Source: an uncultured Muribaculaceae bacterium
GTDB taxonomy: Bacteria; Bacteroidota; Bacteroidia; Bacteroidales; Muribaculaceae
Length of the DNA stretch: 38,157 nt
NCBI GenBank assembly: GCA_910588035.1
Contig: CAJUPY010000022.1
Coordinates: 1-38,157, forward strand
Reading direction: 5' to 3'
Part shown: positions 18,702-27,067 of the stretch, piece by piece
Position numbering within the stretch: the first letter of the stretch is position 1
Layout: every line of letters begins with the position of its first letter
Position numbers and translations under genes: made by a program
The notes under the pieces: model-generated
The model's input: the letters and a program-made list of their open reading frames with translations, nothing else
Database searches by the model: none
What the model was told of the DNA's origin: nothing

Positions 18702-19794
18702 CAGGCTTGTTGTAGTCGCTCCCGATAAATTCAAACATACTCTTACCGCCGCCGAAGCGACCGATATAATTTCGGCCGTGGTAATGGGTCGTTGCCATGA
18801 TGTAAGGGTAAGAAAATGTCCGATGGCTGATGGTGGCGAGGCCACTTCATCCATTCTCGGCCGAATTCTCGGTTACCGCAAGACCGTTGTAAAGGGCTAT
18901 GATTGCTTGATGAGGCCTGTAGAAGTCGAATGTCATGTTGCGGCAGACAAATCAGAAGCGATTGTCGACAGCAGCGGGGTGATAGGGCTGCAGATGATTT
19001 CCACCGGTGACCGAGATCCGTGGATGGCGACATCATGGCCATTGGGCGATATTGTGAACAAACTGATTGAAAGCGGTGTCGGTCACGTCACCGTAGGGGT
19101 AGGTGGCACAGCTACCGTTGACTGCGGTCTCGGTTTTCTTCAGGCTCTCGGGTGTGGAATTTTCACTTCTGAGGGCAGGCTTGACCGTCAGTTGCGTGCC
19201 GGCGACCTTTTGTCGGTAACCCGTGTGGAATTGCCGGCGACCTTTCCCTCTGTCAGCGGTGTAAGTGATGTCGATGTGCCGTTGCTCGATGATGACGATC
19301 GAATCTCCATGCTTTCTTTCGCAGCACAGAAAGGAGTGACCGGTGAAGAACTGGTAGTGTTGAAAAAGAGTGTTGAAAATATTGTTGAAAACGTCAGTTG
19401 GAGGCCGCAAGTCGATTTCGGTTGCCGTTTCGGCGGGGCCGGAGGTGGTCTCGGATTTGCTTTAAAGGGTGTGATGAAAGCCGATGTCACCGGTGGAGCG
19501 GAAGCGGTGGCCGGTGCCTGGGGCATATTCAATGGAATAGAGATGCCGTCGCTTGTGATTACCGGCGAAGGCAGTTACGACAGGCAGTCAATCCGTGGCA
19601 AGGTGACAGGAACGCTCAGACAGATGTGCCGGTGTCACGGGGTGGAATGTGTGGTAATCGCCGGACGTGTGTGTGACAATCTTGAGAGTGATGATGTCAT
19701 CTCGACCGTAGTGCCGCGACATCTCGACCGTGATTCGGCTGCTGACGCGCTTCGCGAGGCTGTAGACCGCTATTTGTCGCGGTCGATGATATAG
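18691..19794 (+). CDS. Glycerate 2-kinase (GlxK/GarK family)
   Basis: This 367-residue protein belongs to the glycerate kinase family that phosphorylates D-glycerate, usually at the 2-position. Conserved parts are the N-terminal APDKFKHTLTAAEA, PMADGGE at 44-50, GVGGTATVDCGLGFLQALG near 136-154, GGAGGGLGFAL near 250 and ITGEGSYDRQSIRGK near 290. It overlaps the acyl-CoA synthetase gene by 11 bp at its start and the convergent prenyl synthase gene by 25 bp at its end. Cysteine is rather frequent near the C-terminus. Several family symbols (glxK, garK) are possible, so none is assigned. Confidence 0.92.
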   Translation: MTYSRLVVVAPDKFKHTLTAAEATDIISAVVMGRCHDVRVRKCPMADGGEATSSILGRILGYRKTVVKGYDCLMRPVEVECHVAADKSEAIVDSSGVIGLQMISTGDRDPWMATSWPLGDIVNKLIESGVGHVTVGVGGTATVDCGLGFLQALGCGIFTSEGRLDRQLRAGDLLSVTRVELPATFPSVSGVSDVDVPLLDDDDRISMLSFAAQKGVTGEELVVLKKSVENIVENVSWRPQVDFGCRFGGAGGGLGFALKGVMKADVTGGAEAVAGAWGIFNGIEMPSLVITGEGSYDRQSIRGKVTGTLRQMCRCHGVECVVIAGRVCDNLESDDVISTVVPRHLDRDSAADALREAVDRYLSRSMI

Positions 19795-20744
19795 TCGAAA
19801 ATAGAGATGAAAGCATCGACGGTGTCGCCCGGTGCGAAAGCCGAGAGATGGGTGACGGCCTCGTCGCGCAACCGGTTCATTGTCTCGCGGGCATACTCTA
19901 TTCCGCCATTTTCTTTTGCATATGAGATCAATGAGGCGATTTCTTCAGACGAAAGATATTCTTTTCTCGACAGTGTGAGCATTTCGTCGTGAAGAGGGAG
20001 TGATGGGTCGAGAAGAACATGGAGCAACGGAAGGGTTATTTTTCCCTCGCGAAGGTCGTTGCCTGTCGGTTTGCCTATCTTGGGATCTTCAAAATAATCA
20101 AATATGTCGTCTCTGATCTGGAAACAAAGACCTAACAGACGCGTGAACTGGCGAAGGCGGTCTATATCTTTTTCTTGAGCGTTGACGGCATATGCACCGA
20201 TCTCGGCACATGCGACAAACAACGATGCTGTCTTGCGGTAGATTGTCTCGAAATAGGCTTCTTCACTGAGATTGTGGAACCGGGCGTTGTAGATCTGGTC
20301 AATTTCTCCGAGCGACAGCATTTTGCCGAGCGACGCGATCGACGCCACGATGCGCCGGTCATTTGTTGACAGAGCCTGAGACAGTGACGACGACACAAAA
20401 AAATCACCGACGAGAACGGCGATATGATTGTCCCAGATTCCGTTTATTGTCGGTGAATTGCGTCGCAGTTTTGTCTCGTCGATCACATCGTCGTGAATGA
20501 GCGAGGCATTGTGGAGCAACTCGACAGCTGCTCCGGCCGAGATCACACGATCATCAATCTTACCAAACATGCGGGCACTGAGAAACACCAGAATCGGACG
20601 TATCTGTTTACCTTTTGTCTTCAGATAATTATCTATGACTTTGTTCATTAGCGGATTTGACGAATGGAGTGTCTCAGCGATCAGGTCGTTGAGACATTTT
20701 AACTCTGGTGCTATTGTCTGCTGAATGGAACTTAAATCAGTCAT
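19770..20744 (-). CDS. Trans-polyprenyl diphosphate synthase (octaprenyl/solanesyl type)
   Basis: This 324-residue enzyme extends farnesyl diphosphate with isopentenyl units to make the long side chain of menaquinone. Both aspartate-rich motifs are intact: DDVID at 85-89 and DDIFD at 212-216. Supporting segments are GKQIRPIL at 45-52, VGDFFVSSSL at 112-121 and GKPTGNDLREGKITLPLLHV at 224-243. An in-frame ATG at 20837 would add 31 residues with no family match and would run through the promoter at 20772-20802, so the ATG at 20744 is chosen. The 3' end overlaps the convergent glycerate kinase gene by 25 bp. Chain length cannot be read with confidence from the motif alone. Confidence 0.93.
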   Translation of the reverse strand: MTDLSSIQQTIAPELKCLNDLIAETLHSSNPLMNKVIDNYLKTKGKQIRPILVFLSARMFGKIDDRVISAGAAVELLHNASLIHDDVIDETKLRRNSPTINGIWDNHIAVLVGDFFVSSSLSQALSTNDRRIVASIASLGKMLSLGEIDQIYNARFHNLSEEAYFETIYRKTASLFVACAEIGAYAVNAQEKDIDRLRQFTRLLGLCFQIRDDIFDYFEDPKIGKPTGNDLREGKITLPLLHVLLDPSLPLHDEMLTLSRKEYLSSEEIASLISYAKENGGIEYARETMNRLRDEAVTHLSAFAPGDTVDAFISIFDYIIDRDK

Positions 20745-20771
20745 CTGGGGTCGTGTCGGTATAATATGGTG

Positions 20772-20802
20772 CAAAGTTAAACATTTATTCGGGCTATACA
20801 AA
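20772..20802 (-). promoter_or_regulatory. Promoter of the polyprenyl synthase gene
   Basis: TTTG (20802-20799) and TAACTTTG (20779-20772) on the minus strand are 19 nt apart, a full Bacteroidetes match. This placement decides the start codon at 20744. Confidence 0.78.
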
Positions 20803-20888
20803 ACTAACATGCATCTGAAAAACAATATGAGACACATTTTTGCGTTATATTAAGGTCTAAAATCATCAATTTCATCTTGCGAGTCACA

Positions 20889-23645
20889 ATGGAACAGAAA
20901 AAACTTTTTCTTCTCGATGCATACGCCTTGATCTACAGGGCATATTATGCCATGATCAGATCGCCGCGAATCACGTCGAAAGGATTCAACACGTCGGCTA
21001 TTTTCGGTTTCGTGAACACGCTCGATGAAATTCTCCGAAAAGAAAATCCGTCGCACATCGCCGTCTGTTTCGACCCACATGGACCGACATTCCGCCATGA
21101 GGCCTATCCCGAATACAAGGCACAGCGTCAGGCACAGCCCGAAGACATAACATTGTCTGTTCCTTACATAAAAAGTATTATCGAGGCATATAATATCCCG
21201 GTCATCGAGGTTCCGGGGTTTGAAGCCGACGATGTCATCGGAACCCTGTCGCGCCGTGCCGGAGCCGAAGGTTACTATACATATATGATGACTCCCGACA
21301 AAGACTATGGTCAGCTTGTGTCAGACCGTGTCTTCATGTATCGTCCGTCACTGAGAGGGCATGGGTTTGAGATCAGAGGTGTCAGGGAGGTTTGTGAACG
21401 ATATGCCATAGACCGTCCCTCGCAGGTCATCGATCTTCTGGCACTCGAGGGCGACGCGAGCGACAATGTGCCTGGTTGTCCCGGTGTCGGTGAGAAAACC
21501 GCGGCGAAACTGATAAAGGAGTGGGGCTCGGTTGAGAATCTTCTCGACAACGTCGGTTCGCTCAAAGGTGCGCTGAAGAAAAAAATCGAGGAGAACGCCG
21601 ACAAAATCAGATTCTCGAAATTTCTGGTCACTATCAAGACCGATGTTCCGGTCGAGATCGACATAGATTCACTGAGGCGCAAACCCGAGAATGTCGACAG
21701 ATTGCTGGAAATATATGGTGAGCTTGAATTCAAGACCTTTGCTTCACGTCTTCGTCAATCGTTGCCCGAGACTGAGCAACCGAAGTCACAGTCAGGTTCA
21801 AACCTGCAACTGTCGCTGTTTGACGCGCCGGGAGAACCGCCGGTTGAGGCAGACTCGTTTGAGCGGCCGGTAGTCGAGACACTCCGTGACAGTCTCGAAG
21901 TGGCCCGGTTTGTCGAGACGGCATGCCGCGGAAATGAGACAGGATGCATGATCTATGCGGTAGGCCCTGAGGCGATGACTGCAAAACTGAACGGAATAGC
22001 ACTGTCAGCCGCCGGTCGCACGGTCTATGTTCCCGTTCCGGCCGCCGGAGATGAACGCCAGGAACTGATGACGGTGCTCGCTCCGTTGTTCTCGTCAGAG
22101 TCGACTCTCATTGTCAGCCACGATGTCAAACGTGACATGCTCTTGTTGAGGCGTGAGAATGTAATGTTCACCGCACGCAGCTTCGACACCTCGGTCGCCC
22201 ATTATCTGATTCAGCCCGAGATGCGCCATTCGCTTCCACAGGTAGCTTTCACCATGCTCGGTTACACGACCGAAGACTATGCCGATGCTACCGCCGGTCG
22301 CAAACCCTATGGTACTGTCGAGGGGGGCGTCGAAGCAGAGGCACGACGTTTTGGAGAGGCTGCAGCCATTATGCTCAGACTGCTTCCGGCATTCCGTCAG
22401 AAACTTGAAGAGAACAATCTGTCAAGACTGATGAATGAAATCGAGATGCCTTTTGTCGAAGTTCTTGCCGACATGGAGTGGACCGGGGTGAGGATAGATG
22501 TCGATGAGCTGGCCGAATTGTCGCGTCAGCTGACGGCACGTCTTGACAAACTCGTCGCGGAGGCCTATGAACTTGCCGGAACCGAGTTCAACATCGCCAG
22601 TCCGATGCAGGTCGGTGAGATTTTGTTTGAACGGTTGAAAATTGATGCCAAGGTGAAGAAGACAAAAAAAGGCAGCTACTCGACAACCGAGGAGATTCTC
22701 GAGAAACTGAGACATGCCCACCCGATCGTTGACATTATTCTCAAGGTGAGAGGATTGAGAAAACTGCTCGCAACCTATATAAACGCTTTGCCTGCACTGA
22801 TCAATCCGGAGACAGGAAAAATACACACTACGTTCAACCAGACTGTCACAGCCACAGGCCGAATCTCGTCTACAAACCCCAATCTGCAGAACATACCTGT
22901 CAGAACCGACGACGGGCGTGAGATTCGCCGGGCTTTCATTGCCGACGACGGCGATCTGTTCATGTCGGCCGACTACTCGCAGATCGAGCTTCGTCTGCTT
23001 GCCGATCTCAGTGGAGACCGTGACATGATCGACGCTTTCCGCTCGGGTGCTGACTTTCATGCTGCGACGGCGGCAAAAATCTACAAACTCAACATTGACG
23101 ATGTCACAGCCGACATGCGCCGTAAGGCCAAGACAGCAAATTTCGGCATTGTCTATGGAATCTCGGCTTTCGGTTTGTCTGAGAGGCTTACGATTCCGCG
23201 TGCCGAGGCAAAAATGTTGATAGACGGATACTTCGATTCTTTTCCGGGAGTCATGGACTATATAGAGAAAGCCAAGTCTGACGCACGCGAGAAAGGATAT
23301 GTCACAACAATCATGGGGCGCAAACGCTTCCTTCCCGACATCAATTCGCGGAACGCGGTGGTCAGAGGATATGCCGAGCGCAACGCAGTCAACGCACCGC
23401 TGCAGGGAAGTGCGGCCGACATAATTAAACACGCCATGATCGACATTCACCGTGACATCAGAGACCGGGGGCTGAGATCGAGAATGATAATGCAGGTTCA
23501 CGATGAGTTGATTTTCAACGTGGTGCCTAATGAACTCGAGATCATGCAGGAGATTGTGGTTAAGCGTATGACCGGTGCCCACAGCGGTAACGTTCCTCTC
23601 GAGGTCTCGGCAGGTGTGGGTCAGAACTGGCTCGAGGCACACTGA
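20889..23645 (+). CDS. polA: DNA polymerase I, with a degenerate 3'-5' proofreading site
   Basis: This 918-residue enzyme fills gaps in DNA repair and removes Okazaki primers. The 5' nuclease domain (about 1-290) has its acidic residues (LLDAYALIYRAYY, EADDVIGTL at 112-120, TPDKDYGQLV and GDASDNVPGCPGVGEKTA). The polymerase domain has motif A DYSQIELR at 695-702, motif B RKAKTANFGIVYG at 745-757 and motif C QVHDEL at 869-874. In between, the exonuclease-like domain (about 325-505) lacks the catalytic DxE (GCMIYAV at 352-358) and the last aspartate (GEAAAI at 489-494); only the D416 equivalent remains. Proofreading is therefore probably lost. The ATG at 20889 is preferred over an upstream TTG at 20877. 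Confidence 0.96.
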   Translation: MEQKKLFLLDAYALIYRAYYAMIRSPRITSKGFNTSAIFGFVNTLDEILRKENPSHIAVCFDPHGPTFRHEAYPEYKAQRQAQPEDITLSVPYIKSIIEAYNIPVIEVPGFEADDVIGTLSRRAGAEGYYTYMMTPDKDYGQLVSDRVFMYRPSLRGHGFEIRGVREVCERYAIDRPSQVIDLLALEGDASDNVPGCPGVGEKTAAKLIKEWGSVENLLDNVGSLKGALKKKIEENADKIRFSKFLVTIKTDVPVEIDIDSLRRKPENVDRLLEIYGELEFKTFASRLRQSLPETEQPKSQSGSNLQLSLFDAPGEPPVEADSFERPVVETLRDSLEVARFVETACRGNETGCMIYAVGPEAMTAKLNGIALSAAGRTVYVPVPAAGDERQELMTVLAPLFSSESTLIVSHDVKRDMLLLRRENVMFTARSFDTSVAHYLIQPEMRHSLPQVAFTMLGYTTEDYADATAGRKPYGTVEGGVEAEARRFGEAAAIMLRLLPAFRQKLEENNLSRLMNEIEMPFVEVLADMEWTGVRIDVDELAELSRQLTARLDKLVAEAYELAGTEFNIASPMQVGEILFERLKIDAKVKKTKKGSYSTTEEILEKLRHAHPIVDIILKVRGLRKLLATYINALPALINPETGKIHTTFNQTVTATGRISSTNPNLQNIPVRTDDGREIRRAFIADDGDLFMSADYSQIELRLLADLSGDRDMIDAFRSGADFHAATAAKIYKLNIDDVTADMRRKAKTANFGIVYGISAFGLSERLTIPRAEAKMLIDGYFDSFPGVMDYIEKAKSDAREKGYVTTIMGRKRFLPDINSRNAVVRGYAERNAVNAPLQGSAADIIKHAMIDIHRDIRDRGLRSRMIMQVHDELIFNVVPNELEIMQEIVVKRMTGAHSGNVPLEVSAGVGQNWLEAH

Positions 23646-23964
23646 TTGCAGCAATTTGATTTTTAACAAGTTGACTTGATAAGATTATACGAACCAATAA
23701 TTTTTATGTAAAAAAATGTTTACGATTCATAAATTATATCAAATAAACTAATGGATATACCTATTAGTAAAAAAAATTGTGTAGCTTTGTTGTGAAATGT
23801 ATTACGCTGAAAACTAATCTTATTTTTAATAGCGAAACCTGATATACCGTTAAAAACTAACCTCTTCTCTTACGGCACTTTAGGTGTTAAAAATACAATT
23901 AATTATTAAGCACATCTTTCTGAAATAATTAACCAATTGAAATAAACTAATCGAAAAAGTAATT
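23646..23964 (+). promoter_or_regulatory. 319-bp leader and promoter region of the SusC operon
   Basis: TAGCTTTG at 23782-23789 matches the Bacteroidetes -7 element. The expected -33 zone (about 23758-23762) has no TTTG, but lies within an imperfect dyad, CTAAT (23748-23752) with ATTAG (23763-23767), which could be an activator or repressor site. The leader would be about 170 nt, AT-rich, with two similar AAAACTAA(T/C)CT words near 23810 and 23854. No sigma/anti-sigma or hybrid two-component gene is adjacent. Confidence 0.5.
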
Positions 23965-26900
23965 ATGAAAAAACAGTTATTGTTTCTGTTGTTTTCTATC
24001 ATTTCGGTCACACTGTTCGGACGCACAGTCACGGGTACCGTCACTCAGAAAAGTGACGGTGAGCCTGTCATCGGTGCATCTGTGATGGTGAAAGGAACAT
24101 CATCGGGTGTCATGACCGACATTGACGGAAAATATTCAATCGAAGTCAGCAACAACAAGGCTGTCCTGGTGTTTACCTATATCGGTTACAACACAGAGAC
24201 TGTCAAAGTTGACGGTCGTTCGGTCATCGATGTAGTCATGACAGAGAACGCTACCGTGCTCGACGAAGTTGTGGTCACCGCCATGGGACAGGTTCAGGAA
24301 AAGAAGAAACTGAACTATGCCGTCCAGTCACTCAACAGCGATGAGCTGACTGCCGGTGTCACTCCCAACATGGTCAACTCGCTTCAGGGTAAGATCGCGG
24401 GTGTGAATGTGTCGATGTCGGGTGGTTCGCCCAACTCGGCTTCTCAGCTTGTGATCCGAGGCATCTCTTCAGTAAACTCGACCCAGAGCAACGAGGCATT
24501 GGTCGTGATCGACGGTATGGCTGTCAGCGGTGGTGCGACAGCGATGGGTGACCTCAACCCCAACGACATCGCCACAATCAGCGTGCTCAAGGGTGCGGCT
24601 GCATCTTCGCTCTATGGTTCTGAAGGTGCCAACGGTGTCATCTTGATCACCACAAAATCAGGTAAGGCCGGCGAGGTCAAGGTGACCGCATCTGGCGGCT
24701 GGGAAATCTCTAACGTGCTCAACACGCCCGGAATCCAGTCAACCTATGGTCCCGGTTCAAACGGAATCTACGTCACCAATGCCAACAACGGCTGGGGTCC
24801 GGTCGTTGCCGACGGAGTCAAGAAATATAATAATGTGGACAACTTCCTCGGAACGGGCTTCATGCAGAAATATGACGTAGCCGTTTCGGGTGGTAGCGAG
24901 AAAGTCAACGCATATGCATCGGCCAACTTCATGGATAACGAAGGTGTCGTTCACGATGACTACCGCAAGCAGCTCGGTATTTATCTGAAGGGTGAGTTCA
25001 AACCCTCTAATACCGTCAAGATGCAGCTTTCTTCGAACTTCATCAACCGCTCGAGCCGTGGTTTCGGTAACGCGATGTCGTCGATCTACAACTGGGCGAT
25101 CACACGCGACATGTCAGACTACCGCACTCTCGAAGGCTATCCCAACTGGTCTAACCGCTATGACAACTGGGAAGAACTGACCGATGCGCAGCGTGTAGGT
25201 GCCGGAACATCTCCGCTCTACGGCCGCTACATGGATAGCTCGAAGACCGACAACACCCGCATGCTCATCAACGGATCAGTTCAGTGGGAACCGATCAAGA
25301 ACCTTACTTTTACTGCGAAGGCAAGCTACGACAAGAGCTTCTCAAACTATGAGTCAATGGAACGTCCCCGTTTCAAGGGCGACGAGTTCATCAGCGACGT
25401 GACAAGTCCAAGCAACCCGCTTTATTCTTCTTATGCAGCACGTCAGGGTAGCGTGAGCTTCCAGCCCAGCCGCAGCGAGAAACTCGTGGCACAAGGTTTG
25501 GTAAGCTACCTGTGGAAAATGACCGACGACATCAATCTCAATGCATTCGCCGGTTTCGAGTGGATCGACACACGTGGCGTTGAGACCTCTATCAACGGTC
25601 AGCAGTTCGTGCTCGGCGGTGACTTCTTCTCGTTCAACAACACCTCTGACGAGTGGCTCTCACACAAGAATGTATCGATCTACCACACCAAGAAAAACAA
25701 ATATGGTTGGTTTGGTGAGATCCGTTTCGACTACAAGGGCATGGCTCAACTTTCTGTGACCGGACGTCTCGACGGTTCGTCGGCATTCAAACAGTCAGAC
25801 AAAACGAGCTACTTCTATCCCTCAGTGACCGGTGGTCTTATCTTCTCTGAAATCTTCAAACTTTCAAACGAATGGTTCTCGTTCGGTAAGATTCGCGGTA
25901 ACTGGGCGAAAGTCGGTAAAGACTGCGCCTCTTATGTCTACACCCCGACCTACAAACAGTGGTCGACATTCCCCGACGGCGGTTTCTCTATTGACCCGAC
26001 GACATCTGTGGCAGCTCATGACCTTGAGCCTGAGATGAACACCACATGGGAAATCGGTGCCGACCTCCGTTTCTTCAACAACCACACCCGTCTTGATGTG
26101 GCATACTATTCGACCAAGGTCGACAACCAGATCGTGACAGTGCGTGTTTCTCCCGCTTCAGGTACGATTCTTCAGACCCGCAACGAGGGTGAACTTGAAA
26201 ACCACGGTGTCGAGGTTTCTCTTTCTCAAGACATTATCACCAACCGTGATTTCAACTGGACAGCCAATGTCAACTTCTCTTACAACCGCGGACGCCTCAA
26301 CAGCCTTCCCGAAGACATGACAGAGATCCAGGGCACACAATATGGTGACATGTTCCCCTGTGCCTATCTCCACGGTCCGACAACCGCTATCTCCGGTACA
26401 GACTATCTCCGTGCCCCCGACGGTCAGGTGATTGTCGACGAGCAGGGTCGTCCGAAAATCAACCCCGCCAAGGGTAACCTCATCGGTAACCGCGAACCCG
26501 ACTTCCTGGTCGGTCTCGGCTCTACCTTCATCTGGAAAGACCTCTCGCTGTCGTTCCTCTTCGACTGCCGCAAGGGTGGTGACGTCGCCAACATCACAGG
26601 ACGTAACATTCTTTCCAACGGTATGTCGTCACGCCTCGACACCTACCGCAACCGCGAAGTTGTCTTCCAGGGCGTTGTCGAGCAGCCCGACGGAACGTTC
26701 ATTCCCAACACCAACAAGGTTATCCTCGACCAGCAGTTCATCAACAACTACGTCTACAACGTGGCCTCAAACTTCATCGAAGATGGTTCTTACATTCGTC
26801 TGAGCCATGTCACAGTCGGTTATGACTTCTCACGACTGATGAAGCGTCTCGGCGGCAACAATCCGATCAAGGGTCTCAAATGCTCGCTCACCGGCCGCAA

Positions 26901-27042
26901 TCTCTTCCTCTGGACCAAGTACACCGGTTCTGACCCCCAGATCATGCCTACTGCCGCACGCGGTTCTGGCCAGATGGGTATCGACAACTTCTCGGTGCCG
27001 AGTCTCAGAACGTTTAATTTCTCTGTTAACGTATCATTCTAA
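23965..27042 (+). CDS. SusC/RagA-family TonB-linked outer membrane transporter
   Basis: This 1025-residue outer-membrane protein imports oligosaccharides or peptides with its SusD partner, powered by TonB. It has a signal peptide (MKKQLLFLLFSIISVTLFG), a carboxypeptidase-D-like domain at about 21-95 (VTGTVTQKSDGEPVIGASVM), the TonB-box-like DEVVVTAMG near 105, a plug domain (NSLQGKIAGVNV, VIRGISS, EALVVIDGM, SVLKGAAASSLYGSEGANGV) and a long beta barrel ending in aromatic NFSVNVSF. Length is typical. Codon use is biased to C-ending codons, suggesting high expression. susD starts 25 bp later. The short N-terminus before the CPD domain leaves no room for an anti-sigma-interacting STN domain. Confidence 0.96.
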   Translation: MKKQLLFLLFSIISVTLFGRTVTGTVTQKSDGEPVIGASVMVKGTSSGVMTDIDGKYSIEVSNNKAVLVFTYIGYNTETVKVDGRSVIDVVMTENATVLDEVVVTAMGQVQEKKKLNYAVQSLNSDELTAGVTPNMVNSLQGKIAGVNVSMSGGSPNSASQLVIRGISSVNSTQSNEALVVIDGMAVSGGATAMGDLNPNDIATISVLKGAAASSLYGSEGANGVILITTKSGKAGEVKVTASGGWEISNVLNTPGIQSTYGPGSNGIYVTNANNGWGPVVADGVKKYNNVDNFLGTGFMQKYDVAVSGGSEKVNAYASANFMDNEGVVHDDYRKQLGIYLKGEFKPSNTVKMQLSSNFINRSSRGFGNAMSSIYNWAITRDMSDYRTLEGYPNWSNRYDNWEELTDAQRVGAGTSPLYGRYMDSSKTDNTRMLINGSVQWEPIKNLTFTAKASYDKSFSNYESMERPRFKGDEFISDVTSPSNPLYSSYAARQGSVSFQPSRSEKLVAQGLVSYLWKMTDDINLNAFAGFEWIDTRGVETSINGQQFVLGGDFFSFNNTSDEWLSHKNVSIYHTKKNKYGWFGEIRFDYKGMAQLSVTGRLDGSSAFKQSDKTSYFYPSVTGGLIFSEIFKLSNEWFSFGKIRGNWAKVGKDCASYVYTPTYKQWSTFPDGGFSIDPTTSVAAHDLEPEMNTTWEIGADLRFFNNHTRLDVAYYSTKVDNQIVTVRVSPASGTILQTRNEGELENHGVEVSLSQDIITNRDFNWTANVNFSYNRGRLNSLPEDMTEIQGTQYGDMFPCAYLHGPTTAISGTDYLRAPDGQVIVDEQGRPKINPAKGNLIGNREPDFLVGLGSTFIWKDLSLSFLFDCRKGGDVANITGRNILSNGMSSRLDTYRNREVVFQGVVEQPDGTFIPNTNKVILDQQFINNYVYNVASNFIEDGSYIRLSHVTVGYDFSRLMKRLGGNNPIKGLKCSLTGRNLFLWTKYTGSDPQIMPTAARGSGQMGIDNFSVPSLRTFNFSVNVSF

Positions 27043-27067
27043 CAAGCCTCAATAGTTTAATCTGATT

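Noticed and set aside
22422..23669. A 415-codon open frame opposite the polymerase domain of polA
   Set aside because: It is antisense to conserved polymerase motifs; its composition (rich in H, C, V, R) is typical of a shadow frame.
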